Below, piece by piece: positions 16,410 through 24,967 of a stretch of 64,000 bases of DNA. Source of the DNA: Candidatus Heimdallarchaeota archaeon (GTDB lineage Archaea; Asgardarchaeota; Heimdallarchaeia; JABLTI01); the NCBI GenBank assembly GCA_019056785.1, contig DXJV01000005.1, forward strand, positions 1 to 64,000, written 5' to 3'. How positions within the stretch are numbered: position 1 is the stretch's first letter; each line of letters opens with the position of its first letter. The position numbers and the translations under genes are program-made. Below the pieces are notes generated by a model, which was given only the letters and a program-made list of their open reading frames with translations, did not search any database and was not told the DNA's origin.

Positions 16410-17534
16410 TTAATCAAGGAGTTTATAGAAAAGTCCGAAGAGGAATGCCAAGAGTAAATAGAGTAGAATTCTAAAAAGATAGCGAAAGATAGGGTTTCGC
16501 TGAATGAAGTTTTTACTACTCTCGAGAACATCAATTGTAGGTACCTTTGGTTCTTTGTAATCTTGCATTTTCAAGAGAAGGAGTTCTTTCATGTCTTCTC
16601 GACCAGCAAGAGTTACTGCTTTCAGATATTTTTCTTTATAAATAAAAAATTCATCTCGCCAACTATTATCAAACGGATTTGTTTTGAGTATGTGATCCAG
16701 TTGAGAGGAAGCTAATTGTAAGCCAAAGTTGTTGTTCGTTAGTAATAAAATCTCAATAAGAAGGCTCATTCCTGCCGGAGGGGCATTCTCAACCAGATTC
16801 TTCAGGAAACTTTTTTCTTGCGCCCCGTTTATCTGTTCGGAGAGGAATTGGACTACTTCATGGGGCGTCGTCTTGAAAAATTTGCTCAGGTCTAAAAACC
16901 AGCTGATAGGAAGCTCCTTCGCTTGAAAAATCGTTACCTGTAAAAGAGCACGAAGCATTTCATCATCAGCATAACCTATTTTTGGAAGATAAGAAAAGGC
17001 AGCATCAAAATTTTGCAATTCACCGGTAATAGAATAGCGATAAAGTGTTGCCAAAATTTTCTCCCGAGCACTCAAACCAAAAAAAACTGCTTCTTCTAAA
17101 AACCGCCCAAAGAACATGAGAAAAATTATCTCGAGACACCCAATCAAGAGACATAAGTCAAGAGTAATGACTTTAAAAAATACGCCTACAAAAGCCGCGA
17201 TAAAAAGCAAACTTGAAATAATATAACTGGCATTCAAGACGAAACTTAAAAGGCGTTCTCTTCTACAAGCGAAGCAAATCTCACTTTTTCCTGTCTTGGG
17301 TCTGAAAAGTCTTTTTTTCTCTTTTTGTAGAGTTACCCCACTTTCTATTGTCATACTGCCTAAGGGGTAACCGCATTTAATGCAACGGGTAATTGATGGT
17401 TTTTCCTTCAAGTTATGTTCATTCAAGGGTTTGTCATTATCTGTTAAACTTTCAATTACAAAAAAATTGTGTAATATTGCACTTTTCTTCTTTTTTTGAA
17501 GAAACTCTGTATCTTCTGGTGAAATAAGGGTCAC
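16410..17534 (-). CDS. Zinc-ribbon membrane protein with helical middle domain
   Basis: I do not recognise the family. The 374-residue protein has an N-terminal four-Cys zinc-ribbon-like motif (CIKCGYP at about residue 50 and CFACRRE near 87). Two adjacent membrane helices follow (about 96-122 and 125-147). A roughly 190-residue helical soluble region resembles repeats (FDAAFSYLPKIGYADDEML; FFKTTPHEVVQFLS). A final membrane helix lies at the extreme C-terminus (RYLFRILLYLLLAFLFGLF). GTG 17534 has GGGAG upstream. The terminal helix may act as a tail anchor. A role as a membrane-bound adaptor is conceivable but unsupported. Confidence 0.55.
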   Translation of the reverse strand: MTLISPEDTEFLQKKKKSAILHNFFVIESLTDNDKPLNEHNLKEKPSITRCIKCGYPLGSMTIESGVTLQKEKKRLFRPKTGKSEICFACRRERLLSFVLNASYIISSLLFIAAFVGVFFKVITLDLCLLIGCLEIIFLMFFGRFLEEAVFFGLSAREKILATLYRYSITGELQNFDAAFSYLPKIGYADDEMLRALLQVTIFQAKELPISWFLDLSKFFKTTPHEVVQFLSEQINGAQEKSFLKNLVENAPPAGMSLLIEILLLTNNNFGLQLASSQLDHILKTNPFDNSWRDEFFIYKEKYLKAVTLAGREDMKELLLLKMQDYKEPKVPTIDVLESSKNFIQRNPIFRYLFRILLYLLLAFLFGLFYKLLD

Positions 17535-17573
17535 TATACAACACTCCCGGCAGCTCCAATAAAAGAGAGAAAA

Positions 17574-17846
17574 TTATTCCCTCGATTTTGCCATCTTTAA
17601 AAGTTGGAAAGCCTTTTTCAAGACATTTTTTGAAGAGAGCTGAGGATGATATGTCATCCCATCATCGATTATATTACTAATCGAATAGAGAAAGTTGGTG
17701 AACTCTTCATCGTCTAAAGTTGACTCTAAAGAGCTTATAGCCATTTCTTTTGGGGTTTTTTGTGAAACAAACTTATTATTTGTAGCGCCGGTTCTGTGTG
17801 GTTTTTCGATCAAACTTTTTTTATTCATTTTTAATCGATTAAACAT
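17574..17846 (-). CDS. Small protein of unknown function
   Basis: This is a 90-residue open frame lying 39 bases upstream of the zinc-ribbon membrane protein on the same strand. The N-terminal 35 residues are basic and low complexity (KKSLIEKPHRTGATNNK). The rest is helical and acidic with an ILDD/ELTN-like pattern (SLESTLDDEEFTNFLYSISN) and a basic end. ATG 17846 or ATG 17828 could be the start; neither has a clear Shine-Dalgarno sequence. The reading frame keeps protein-like composition, so it is probably real, but no function can be given. Confidence 0.4.
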   Translation of the reverse strand: MFNRLKMNKKSLIEKPHRTGATNNKFVSQKTPKEMAISSLESTLDDEEFTNFLYSISNIIDDGMTYHPQLSSKNVLKKAFQLLKMAKSRE

Positions 17847-18014
17847 AACTGATTATAATATTAAAACACCATTCTATTGAAGGATTTTTTCCGCAAAAAA
17901 TACCTTTATTTTTGCTTAAAGCAACAGATTTAATTATAGAAAGTATTATTTATCGGAAAAGAAATTCCAAGAATGTTCCCAAAAAATAATTATCTGATGA
18001 AATGGTGGCTTAGA

Positions 18015-18563
18015 GTGAAACTATTAGCGAAAGTTGTACTTGCAGGTGACGGTGGTGTTGGAAAAACAACTTTAATACATCGCTATATAACTAATAGTTT
18101 TATTGATTCGACAAAATTAACTATCGGTGCTGCTTTTCACACGCACGAAATAGAAATGGGCGAGCATTCGGTTTTGACACAAATCTGGGACCTTGGGGGA
18201 CAAGAGCAGTTTAAACAGATGGGCCTTTTCGACCGGTATTTTAAAGGCGCAACTGTCACGGTAATAATGTTTGATTTAACTCGTTTAAATACACTTAATA
18301 GCGTCCCTGAATGGGCCGAACTGGCGGTTAACTCGAGTAATACAAAGCTAATCCTTGTAGGCGGGAAAAAGGACTTGGCAAATGGCATTACTTTTACTCT
18401 GGACTCTTTCAAAGATTTAACTGATAAATACAAGTTCGAGTGTTATCATGAGACTTCTTCGGCAACAGGAGAAGGTGTAGCAGACGTTTTTAATTCGATT
18501 GCAAATATTATCATTGATACTACTATTGAAAAACAAAATAACGAAAACAAAGAAAAAGACTAA
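18015..18563 (+). CDS. Ras/Rab-like small GTPase with unusual G4 motif
   Basis: This is a GTPase of about 182 residues. The P-loop GDGGVGKTTLI is near the N-terminus, followed by switch I (KLTIGAAFHTHEIE), G3 IWDLGGQEQFKQM and a G5 region TSSATGEGV. The G4 motif reads GGKKDLA, so the usual Asn/Thr of NKxD is Gly. The Lys and Asp are kept, so guanine specificity may persist, perhaps with weaker binding. The last 15 residues are a charged tail (KQNNENKEKD) without a prenylation Cys. GTG 18015 has GGTGG six bases upstream; ATG 17997 and ATG 17973 give longer forms. The next gene downstream encodes a helical-repeat protein that might be an effector. Confidence 0.88.
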   Translation: MKLLAKVVLAGDGGVGKTTLIHRYITNSFIDSTKLTIGAAFHTHEIEMGEHSVLTQIWDLGGQEQFKQMGLFDRYFKGATVTVIMFDLTRLNTLNSVPEWAELAVNSSNTKLILVGGKKDLANGITFTLDSFKDLTDKYKFECYHETSSATGEGVADVFNSIANIIIDTTIEKQNNENKEKD

Positions 18564-18700
18564 ACAAAATACCCTAATAACTAATTTTTTATAGAGGGAA
18601 GTAGGGAAATATAACACAATTCGCTCATAGTTCGAGATAAATCATTTAAAAGGTGAGAGACGAACAAAAGATCTTTTGTTTGAAGGAGCTTTTGAAGAAC

Positions 18701-19474
18701 ATGTCCCAAAGACCGGCGATAGCCAATTTGAAGGCGTTGGTAAGCGCCATAATTGCCAATGGAAAAACAGGCAATGTTCGGGCTGTAGTGCAAACCCTAG
18801 ATAATTTTGAGAAACTTACAAAAAATTACCGGAACGATGATGAAATCCGCCTTCTCATTGCTAAAGCCTATCGCCATGCGCTTGATCCGTTTGGTGTTGC
18901 GAAAAAATTCAAAGACTGCGAAAATATGATCGAAAAAATTGAGGGCCTTTTAAAAACAAATTCGAAATCTGAAGAACTACAAGAGGTCTTCAGCGAAGCG
19001 TTAAATGCACTTATTTTTCATTACATTATGAATGAACGCGACAAAGATATTCATAAAACTTTGACTCGCTTAGGACGTTTTGCTTCAAGTCATCAAATTA
19101 ATCCTTTTGTTCAATTTAATTATGCTTTGGCTCTTTCCCAAGTGGCGAGTTATTTTGCTGAGAAGGAAGACAAAGACGTTGCTTATAATATCCTCTGGGA
19201 AATTATTGGCATTGTCACTTTCTATCCCGGGAAAGAAATTCTTACCCAGGTAGCTGATGGGTTGTTGCAGTGTATTAACGTTGTCGGTAATCGTTTGACT
19301 TATTCGGAATTAGAAGATTTGGCAAATAGGATTGACGAATTTATTAATTTCACTAACGAATTTGAAATTCAACAAAAACTAACAAGCTGTCAAGGGAAGA
19401 TATTTCAATATATCGCCGGATTACGAATGCGCTTAGGCTATAGCCCCGACGGAAAAAAAGCCAATATTAAGTAG
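18701..19474 (+). CDS. Helical-repeat (TPR-like) protein
   Basis: This all-helical soluble protein of about 257 residues looks like a TPR-type or similar solenoid. Paired amphipathic helices carry small residues at the expected places (TGNVRAVVQTLDNFEKLTK; IRLLIAKAYRHALDPFG; EELQEVFSEALNALIFHY; VQFNYALALSQVASYFAE). ATG 18701 has GGAG 12 bases upstream; the longer frame starts at GTG 18653. It follows the small GTPase after about 140 bases on the same strand and overlaps the end of the convergent GTPase-thioredoxin gene by eight bases. A scaffold or effector role beside the GTPases is inferred. Confidence 0.6.
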   Translation: MSQRPAIANLKALVSAIIANGKTGNVRAVVQTLDNFEKLTKNYRNDDEIRLLIAKAYRHALDPFGVAKKFKDCENMIEKIEGLLKTNSKSEELQEVFSEALNALIFHYIMNERDKDIHKTLTRLGRFASSHQINPFVQFNYALALSQVASYFAEKEDKDVAYNILWEIIGIVTFYPGKEILTQVADGLLQCINVVGNRLTYSELEDLANRIDEFINFTNEFEIQQKLTSCQGKIFQYIAGLRMRLGYSPDGKKANIK

Positions 19475-20300
19475 TAGAGGCTCGCTCGGTTTTTTCAAGC
19501 ATCTGTTGTAATATATTTTCAAGATGAGCAATTTGAATGATCCCTACCAGTTGTCTGCCCCCAATTAAAATTGTTGGGAGAGCTGTTACACCATATGCTT
19601 TTGCAATCGTAGGGTCCTTTTCAGCGTCGATCGTTTCCACTTCGAGGGCGAATTTTTTCCCAACTTTTTCGATGTGATTGACTGCAACCTGTGACCAGGC
19701 ATCATCCTTTTTAACAAAGAACAATATCTTAGCTGATTTCTCTTTATGGATTCTCGGCGAGAGATCCGGAAGGGGCAATAATCCACTAATTATTTCCTGG
19801 ACAATGAGATTGAATGCCGCATCAACATTTGTATCTGTCTTTGCACTTGTAAAGATTACATTTGCTTTAGAAAGCGGTGTATCACCTAAAAACCTCATAT
19901 CAAATGCTAAAGGTGTATTGTGCCTTTGTGCCAGGTCTAATTTTGTTCCTACGAGGACAATTGGAACGGAATCTTTGTTTGCCTTACAAAGATCTTCATA
20001 CCACCCAGGAAGATTAGCAAATGTCTTGGGATTGGTAAGGTCATAAGTGAGTAAAGCACCAGAAGCACCCTGAAGATATCGCAGACCAATTTGTCGTCTA
20101 CTTTTTTGCCCAGCAATGTCCCAAATTAAAAGTTTAACATGAACATCGGGATATTCAAAGGTTCTCACATAGAAATTTACACCAAGGGTTGTCATGTAAT
20201 CTTTCTGAAAAGTATCGAAAATGTACCGTCGAACTAGGCTGGTCTTCCCTACACCAGGGTCGCCCAATAAAACTATCTTCCGTTGGTACATTTTAACCAT
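19467..20300 (-). CDS. Ras/Rab-like GTPase fused to a thioredoxin-like domain
   Basis: This is a 277-residue fusion. Residues 1 to about 180 are a Ras-like GTPase: KIVLLGDPGVGKTSLVRRY, switch I MTTLGVNFYV, G3 LLIWDIAGQKSRRQ, G4 LVGTKLDLA and G5 FTSAKTDTN. Residues about 195-277 show the thioredoxin fold order: strand KILFFVKKDDAWSQVAVNHI, strand ALEVETIDAEKDPTIAKAYGV and the cis-proline loop VTALPTILIGG. The catalytic CxxC is missing, since the DDAWS region has no Cys, so redox catalysis is unlikely and a binding role is more plausible. ATG 20300 has GAGGG upstream. I know of no standard family with this arrangement. Confidence 0.88.
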   Translation of the reverse strand: MVKMYQRKIVLLGDPGVGKTSLVRRYIFDTFQKDYMTTLGVNFYVRTFEYPDVHVKLLIWDIAGQKSRRQIGLRYLQGASGALLTYDLTNPKTFANLPGWYEDLCKANKDSVPIVLVGTKLDLAQRHNTPLAFDMRFLGDTPLSKANVIFTSAKTDTNVDAAFNLIVQEIISGLLPLPDLSPRIHKEKSAKILFFVKKDDAWSQVAVNHIEKVGKKFALEVETIDAEKDPTIAKAYGVTALPTILIGGRQLVGIIQIAHLENILQQMLEKTERASTT

Positions 20301-20373
20301 TTGTATTTGTCCCTCAATTGCTTGTTTATTGTAAGCTTTTTGTAGGTTTTGTTTTCGGCATTAATTTTGCTTC

Positions 20374-21294
20374 TTAGCCTGTGGTAAGAATCTCACAGCC
20401 AGTGGCGGTAATCATGATCGTGTGTTCTGCTTGAGCCACCGGTGTGTTATTTTTACTCAAAAGTATTGGATAGCGGGTAAGCGTTTTGTAAGAAATAAGT
20501 TCTTTAAGTGCTTCAAATAGCCTTGTCTCAGGCAAAAGTCCCTCCAACCAACGAATGGCAAAAGGCAAGCCCTTAAATGAGTTAATTTTCTCGAGAAGTT
20601 TTTTCGCATCCTCTGATTTTGCTTTTGAGCCATTTTGAGAGAAGATATAAGTATAATTCTGATCCTTCACTTCTCGCGAACCATTAGCAGTTGTAACGAA
20701 TGGTTCTATCGCCAGAATGTCTCCTTCCTTTAGTTTAGGCGCAAAGAAATCCATTTTTGCTTTAAAATTAGGGATGCTAATTCCTGCATGTAATTTCCAC
20801 CGCTTAATTACATGTCCGGTGAGGTCCGTGATGGGCGTTAACCCTTCTTTTGTTATTGTATTTTCAATGACTTCGCCTATGTCGCTTGGCCGAATGCCTG
20901 GTTTAATAACTTCGATTGCTTTTTCAAGTGCTAGCTCAGCAACCCGTCGTAGTTGCTGGTAGGTTTTGGTTCCTCCAACAAGAAAGGTTCGGGCATGATC
21001 CGAGATGTAGCCATCGATATGTGCTCCGAGGTCTATTTTAACAATTGCTCTTTCTGGGACTAAAAGATCATCATCAATTGGCGAGGTATAATGGGCGGCT
21101 ATTTGATTTATTGAGATATTCACAGGAAAAGCAGGTTTGCCACCTTGTCTCATAATTTCTTGTTCCAAGGTGTCACAAATATATTTGAGCTTCCGCCCTT
21201 TTGAGACCAGTTTCTTGGCTTTTCGCATTACTTTATGAGCAATTATCCCGGCCTCGCGATATAAAGCAATTTCATCTTCGGTTAATTCTGACAA
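20374..21294 (-). CDS. map: Methionine aminopeptidase, type II
   Basis: Removes the initiator Met from new proteins. The 306-residue protein has the pita-bread fold landmarks of the archaeal/eukaryotic type II enzyme. These are the substrate-side His in NISINQIAAHYTSP, the metal ligands in VKIDLGAHIDGYISDHARTF, the LHAGISIPN segment, the Glu of LAIEPFVTTANG and the final Glu of AEHTIMIT. The helical insert typical of type II enzymes lies between the last two motifs. The start is TTG 21294, with a weak AGGTG upstream. It is a single gene between the GTPase fusion and the ECF operon. Confidence 0.95.
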   Translation of the reverse strand: MSELTEDEIALYREAGIIAHKVMRKAKKLVSKGRKLKYICDTLEQEIMRQGGKPAFPVNISINQIAAHYTSPIDDDLLVPERAIVKIDLGAHIDGYISDHARTFLVGGTKTYQQLRRVAELALEKAIEVIKPGIRPSDIGEVIENTITKEGLTPITDLTGHVIKRWKLHAGISIPNFKAKMDFFAPKLKEGDILAIEPFVTTANGSREVKDQNYTYIFSQNGSKAKSEDAKKLLEKINSFKGLPFAIRWLEGLLPETRLFEALKELISYKTLTRYPILLSKNNTPVAQAEHTIMITATGCEILTTG

Positions 21295-21375
21295 ATGTTT
21301 CTAACACCTAATTATTTCACTAATGAATATCTAATCAAGAATTCATCATACTAATAAGTTTTGAGAAAGTTCTTT

Positions 21376-22221
21376 TTACTTTTGAAATAAATTCTTTAAC
21401 CAGGACCAAAAGGCAATGGCTAGACTTTTCAACTCATACTTTTCTGGAAGCTGCCAGAGCATCCAAGAAGGAAGTGGGTATTGTTTAATTACTTGGAGGA
21501 GAAAGAGCGCAAATAACCCAAATAAAAGAAGGAGTGTGAGATAATCCCACCATTTGAGTCGTAATGAATACAAAAAGGTGCGTTTCTTCATTGCATTCCA
21601 TCCTCGGGATTCAATGGCCTCTGCAAGCTGCCATGAGCGACGAAAAGCAGAAGCAAAAATGGGAATAAGTAAAGGAATCATATTTTTTAAACGTTTGAAA
21701 ATATTCCCACGATCGATTTGCAGTCCCCTTGCTTTCTGAGCGGCAACAATAATAGCTGTCTCTTTTGTTAAAGTAGGAATGAACCTATAAGCCGTACTAA
21801 TGGCCCAGGCAAGAGAATAGGGAAACCTAAATTTAATGAACATTTGAGAAAGCTCGTCTGGTGAAACCGTTTGAAAGAAAATGCCAAACACTTCAGCCAG
21901 AATCAAAAAGCGAAACCCCATAGCAAGTCCGGCTGTGGTTGGTGAGGGGACGTTTTTCAATAAGAGAGCATTAAGAATTATGATCAAGAGCACCAAAGGT
22001 AAAACTGTAATCATTGCTCGCAACCATTTCTTGAAAAACTTTGCAAGGAGGACTAAGGGGGTCACACCAGCAAAAAGAAGCATCAATGGGACAAGGTCTC
22101 TAAAAAGAATGGTGTAACAAGTTAAAACTATAACGAAAAGCATTTTTGTTCGGGGATCGAAGCGATGGATAAGCGACTTGTCTTGCTCATAATTGAAATA
22201 CTCTAAAATTCGTGTGCTCAT
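21376..22221 (-). CDS. ECF transporter transmembrane protein EcfT
   Basis: This 281-residue membrane protein is the T component of an ECF importer. It opens with a cytoplasmic DPRTKMLFVIVLT segment and has five or so helices and the two Arg-rich coupling signatures (AAQKARGLQIDRGN and AIESRGWNAMKKR). It overlaps the upstream ATPase gene by four bases, and the ATPases in turn overlap each other, so ecfA-ecfA'-ecfT form one translationally coupled unit. No S component is adjacent, which is typical of a shared (group II) energising module serving S proteins encoded elsewhere, for instance the one at 14194-14775. Confidence 0.9.
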   Translation of the reverse strand: MSTRILEYFNYEQDKSLIHRFDPRTKMLFVIVLTCYTILFRDLVPLMLLFAGVTPLVLLAKFFKKWLRAMITVLPLVLLIIILNALLLKNVPSPTTAGLAMGFRFLILAEVFGIFFQTVSPDELSQMFIKFRFPYSLAWAISTAYRFIPTLTKETAIIVAAQKARGLQIDRGNIFKRLKNMIPLLIPIFASAFRRSWQLAEAIESRGWNAMKKRTFLYSLRLKWWDYLTLLLLFGLFALFLLQVIKQYPLPSWMLWQLPEKYELKSLAIAFWSWLKNLFQK

Positions 22222-23066
22222 TTTTTACCCTCCTGAGACGCCGCTTGAAGTAGAATATCCTTAAACTTTTCAATGAATTCTACTTCCGATGTTGCCGGTA
22301 AGTATTCTTGGTTGGTCATTTTTGCAACTTTCTCTTGGATTTCCAATAAAATGGGTTTTTCCAAGTCCGCTTGTTGTATTAACAACTCATCCTGCAGGAT
22401 TGTCTTTGACTCACCGTCAGCAATTATTTGTCCATCAACCAAAACAATTACTCGAGGGAAGTAGTCTAGGATAAAATCTATGTCGTGAGTAACAATGAAT
22501 ACTGTTATACCTTTGTTTCTCAAATCGCATAAATAGGTGCCAAGTCTTTTCTTCTGCCGGTAATCTTGCCCAAAAGTGGGTTCATCAAGAACCAAAATCT
22601 TTTGCCCCATAGTCAAAACAGAGGCGATAGAAACAAGTCTTCGTTCTCCTCCAGAAAGCTCTAAAGGACTTTTCTGAAGTAAATGAGTAATATTAAAATT
22701 TTCAGCAATTTTTTGAACCATTCGCTCCTGTTCCTCTTCCGGCATTCCAAGATTTTTGGGGCCAAATGCTAATTCTTTTTCAACGGTTTCCGCGAAGAGT
22801 TGATGATTCGGATTTTGAAAAGCCAAGCCAACTGTTTGTGCTAATTCAGAAATGGGCTTTTTAATGATGTTTTCATTATTTATCCACACTTCTCCTTTCG
22901 TGGGCTTTAATAGGCCAATTATGTGTTTTAAGAGCGTTGTTTTTCCTGCGCCGTTTTTCCCAACAAGCGCAACTAATTCTCCATCGGTTATTTTAAAACT
23001 AATGCCTTTCAAAACATCGGGATTTTTTTTAGCATACCGGAAATAAACGTCTCGAAATTCTATCAT
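22218..23066 (-). CDS. ECF transporter ATP-binding protein EcfA (second)
   Basis: This is a 282-residue ABC ATPase of the ECF type. It carries Walker A GKNGAGKTTLL, the ECF-type Q-loop FQNPNHQLFAETVEKELAFGP, signature ELSGGERR, Walker B ILVLDEPTFG and the H-loop VTHD. The C-terminal 60 residues extend past the ATPase core, as in other ECF A proteins, and help dimerise it. It pairs with the ATPase encoded upstream. ATG 23066 lies within the four-base overlap with that gene. All catalytic residues are canonical. Confidence 0.94.
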   Translation of the reverse strand: MIEFRDVYFRYAKKNPDVLKGISFKITDGELVALVGKNGAGKTTLLKHIIGLLKPTKGEVWINNENIIKKPISELAQTVGLAFQNPNHQLFAETVEKELAFGPKNLGMPEEEQERMVQKIAENFNITHLLQKSPLELSGGERRLVSIASVLTMGQKILVLDEPTFGQDYRQKKRLGTYLCDLRNKGITVFIVTHDIDFILDYFPRVIVLVDGQIIADGESKTILQDELLIQQADLEKPILLEIQEKVAKMTNQEYLPATSEVEFIEKFKDILLQAASQEGKK

Positions 23067-23953
23067 ACGCTTTCTCTCCCTCCTTTGATAAACAATAAAA
23101 AGTCATCAATAGTCAGCGGTTCTGGGACTGCCAGTAGTTGTTTGCGGTGCTTTTCCGGGAGAATGGCAAAATTATCAGTTACTTTTTTGAGCTGTTCGTA
23201 TAAGCTTGTAATTCTGGGATATAATTCGAGTGGATAGTTCTTGTTGTGCAGTACCTCTCTTGGTGGTCCAAAGGCTTTCAATTGTCCAGATTCAATATAC
23301 GCAATTTTAGTAACATATTGTAGATTCCTATCCAATCGATGTTCCGAAAGAATAACAGTTTTTCCTTGTTCTCGATTTAACTCGGCAATTTTTTTAATAA
23401 TTTTGGTGGCACTTTGTGGTGAAAGGTGGGAGGTTGTTTCATCGAAAACAAGAATGGGTGGGTCAAGAGCAAGTGCAGAACCAATTGCTGTTAGTTGTTG
23501 TTCTCCACCTGAAATGGCAAAAGGTGATTTATCCTGTATTTTTTCGAGGTCTAATAATGCAATAATCTCATTAACTCGGCGCCTTATCTCCTGTCGTGGA
23601 ATGGCAAAATTCTCAAGTGGAAAAGCAATCTCGCGTTCCACAGTTAAAGCCGATAATTGGTTCTCAGGGTTTTGAAAAACAAAGCCGATAGTTTTGGCAA
23701 GTTGCGCGGTCTTTTTCTCGGCAATACTCTCACCAAATAACTTGACATCCCCCCCAAACAGCCCAGAATAAAAATGCGGGATTAATCCATTCAATGTTTT
23801 CAAAAGGGTCGATTTCCCAGAGCCACTATAGCCAACCAGGAGAACAAAATCCCCTTGTGCAACTTGAAAATTAACATTCTCCAGAGCAAATTTGTCGCAA
23901 TTTTTGTACTTGAAAGTGACATTTTTGAGCTCAATCACAGGAGTGTATGTCAT
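23063..23953 (-). CDS. ECF transporter ATP-binding protein EcfA' (first)
   Basis: This is a 296-residue ABC ATPase, the first gene of the ECF energising operon. It has Walker A GYSGSGKSTLL, Q-loop FQNPENQLSALTVEREIAFP, a signature reading ISGGEQQLTA, a Walker B ILVFDETTSHL and H-loop SEHRLD. The Walker B Glu is followed by TTSHLS instead of the common PTSxLD, so the D-loop is slightly unusual. Heterodimeric EcfA/EcfA' pairs often differ in such details. ATG 23953 is the clear start. It lies just downstream of the DHH phosphoesterase gene (24 bases), so it may be read from the prefoldin promoter. Confidence 0.93.
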   Translation of the reverse strand: MTYTPVIELKNVTFKYKNCDKFALENVNFQVAQGDFVLLVGYSGSGKSTLLKTLNGLIPHFYSGLFGGDVKLFGESIAEKKTAQLAKTIGFVFQNPENQLSALTVEREIAFPLENFAIPRQEIRRRVNEIIALLDLEKIQDKSPFAISGGEQQLTAIGSALALDPPILVFDETTSHLSPQSATKIIKKIAELNREQGKTVILSEHRLDRNLQYVTKIAYIESGQLKAFGPPREVLHNKNYPLELYPRITSLYEQLKKVTDNFAILPEKHRKQLLAVPEPLTIDDFLLFIKGGRESV

Positions 23954-23977
23954 TTTTCCTGAACCTTGTTCTTACCC

Positions 23978-24967
23978 TTATTTCAAACACTTTCTCAGCA
24001 GTTTAAAAGTTTCGTTCTTCAACTCATTTTCGGGAATTTCTGCTTCGATGGTTAATGCTGCTGCGGTGGAATGGCCGCCACCATCACCATGGAAGTGTTC
24101 CCCCAAGGGGCGCATAATATCACTTCCAAAATTGATGTTTGTTTCCCGATAAAAGTTACTTGTTGCTCGAACGATTAAACGAGTGAGTTTTTTACGCTTT
24201 GTATAAACAAGAGCAACATCTGCTCCTAAATCTAGAATTCCTCGGGCAGCAGAACCCTCATAAGAACCAACTCGACTCCAGACTATGACCCAATTATTCA
24301 GTTTTTCTAATTGCAATCTCGAAGCACACTTTAATCTTGCGATTTTCTCAGGCGGTTCCAAAGGGTTTTGCAGTAAAGAGACTGCTAAATCATAGTCACC
24401 TCCCAGTTCAATTAAGGTTCCGGTTGTCCGTAATAAGGAGAGGTTCAGATGATAAAACCGGCGACTGTCGTATATAATCCCTGCTAACAAAGCTGTTAAG
24501 AGTTTTTTTGGCGGTTTTAATCCTAATTCAATAATTAGCTCAGCAATTATTTCTGCGGTGGAGGATTTGTTTTCATCTATAAATGCAAGGGCATTTTTTT
24601 CGCTTAGTTCGGAAGGAGTGTGATGATCAATAATAATAACATCTTTTTCGAGATGTTTTTCCACCAATGATTTGAATTTCCCGAGCTGGATAAGAACATT
24701 CACATCGACAATTATTAGTAAGTCATACTCTTTGTCAGTTTTTGTTAGGTATTCTCTATTGTAGAAATCCATTAATCTTGTAGTATGAGGGCTGACGCCG
24801 TCAACTAAAATGTCAATTGTTGCTTTGGGCTGTAAATGCTCAAGAATAAATGCCATTGCAAAGGTTGAAGCAATAGAATCAGGATCAACGCTATTATGCC
24901 CCAGGATAGCAACAGACTGCAATTGTCTTGAGCGAAGCTCATTAATTAATTGTGTGTACCAATTCAC
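23978..24967 (-). CDS. DHH/DHHA1 family phosphoesterase
   Basis: This phosphoesterase of about 329 residues belongs to the DHH superfamily (RecJ/NrnA-like), which cleaves nucleic acid ends or small nucleotides. It carries the motifs GHNSVDPDSIAS, LLIIVDVN and the DHH box VIIIDHHTPSE, and the C-terminal DHHA1 motif HGDGGGHSTAAALT. I start it at GTG 24967. The GTGA there overlaps the DUF3194 stop by four bases, and AAAGGAG lies at suitable distance upstream. The longest form, from ATG 24991, would overlap by 28 bases with a weak signal. In many archaea a DHH gene sits at this place after pfdB and DUF3194, possibly linked to RNA turnover. Confidence 0.9.
   Translation of the reverse strand: MNWYTQLINELRSRQLQSVAILGHNSVDPDSIASTFAMAFILEHLQPKATIDILVDGVSPHTTRLMDFYNREYLTKTDKEYDLLIIVDVNVLIQLGKFKSLVEKHLEKDVIIIDHHTPSELSEKNALAFIDENKSSTAEIIAELIIELGLKPPKKLLTALLAGIIYDSRRFYHLNLSLLRTTGTLIELGGDYDLAVSLLQNPLEPPEKIARLKCASRLQLEKLNNWVIVWSRVGSYEGSAARGILDLGADVALVYTKRKKLTRLIVRATSNFYRETNINFGSDIMRPLGEHFHGDGGGHSTAAALTIEAEIPENELKNETFKLLRKCLK

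Noticed and set aside
23241-23675. 144-residue open frame opposite the first ECF ATPase gene
   Set aside because: It overlaps the conserved ATPase motifs on the other strand, and the translation has no recognisable features.
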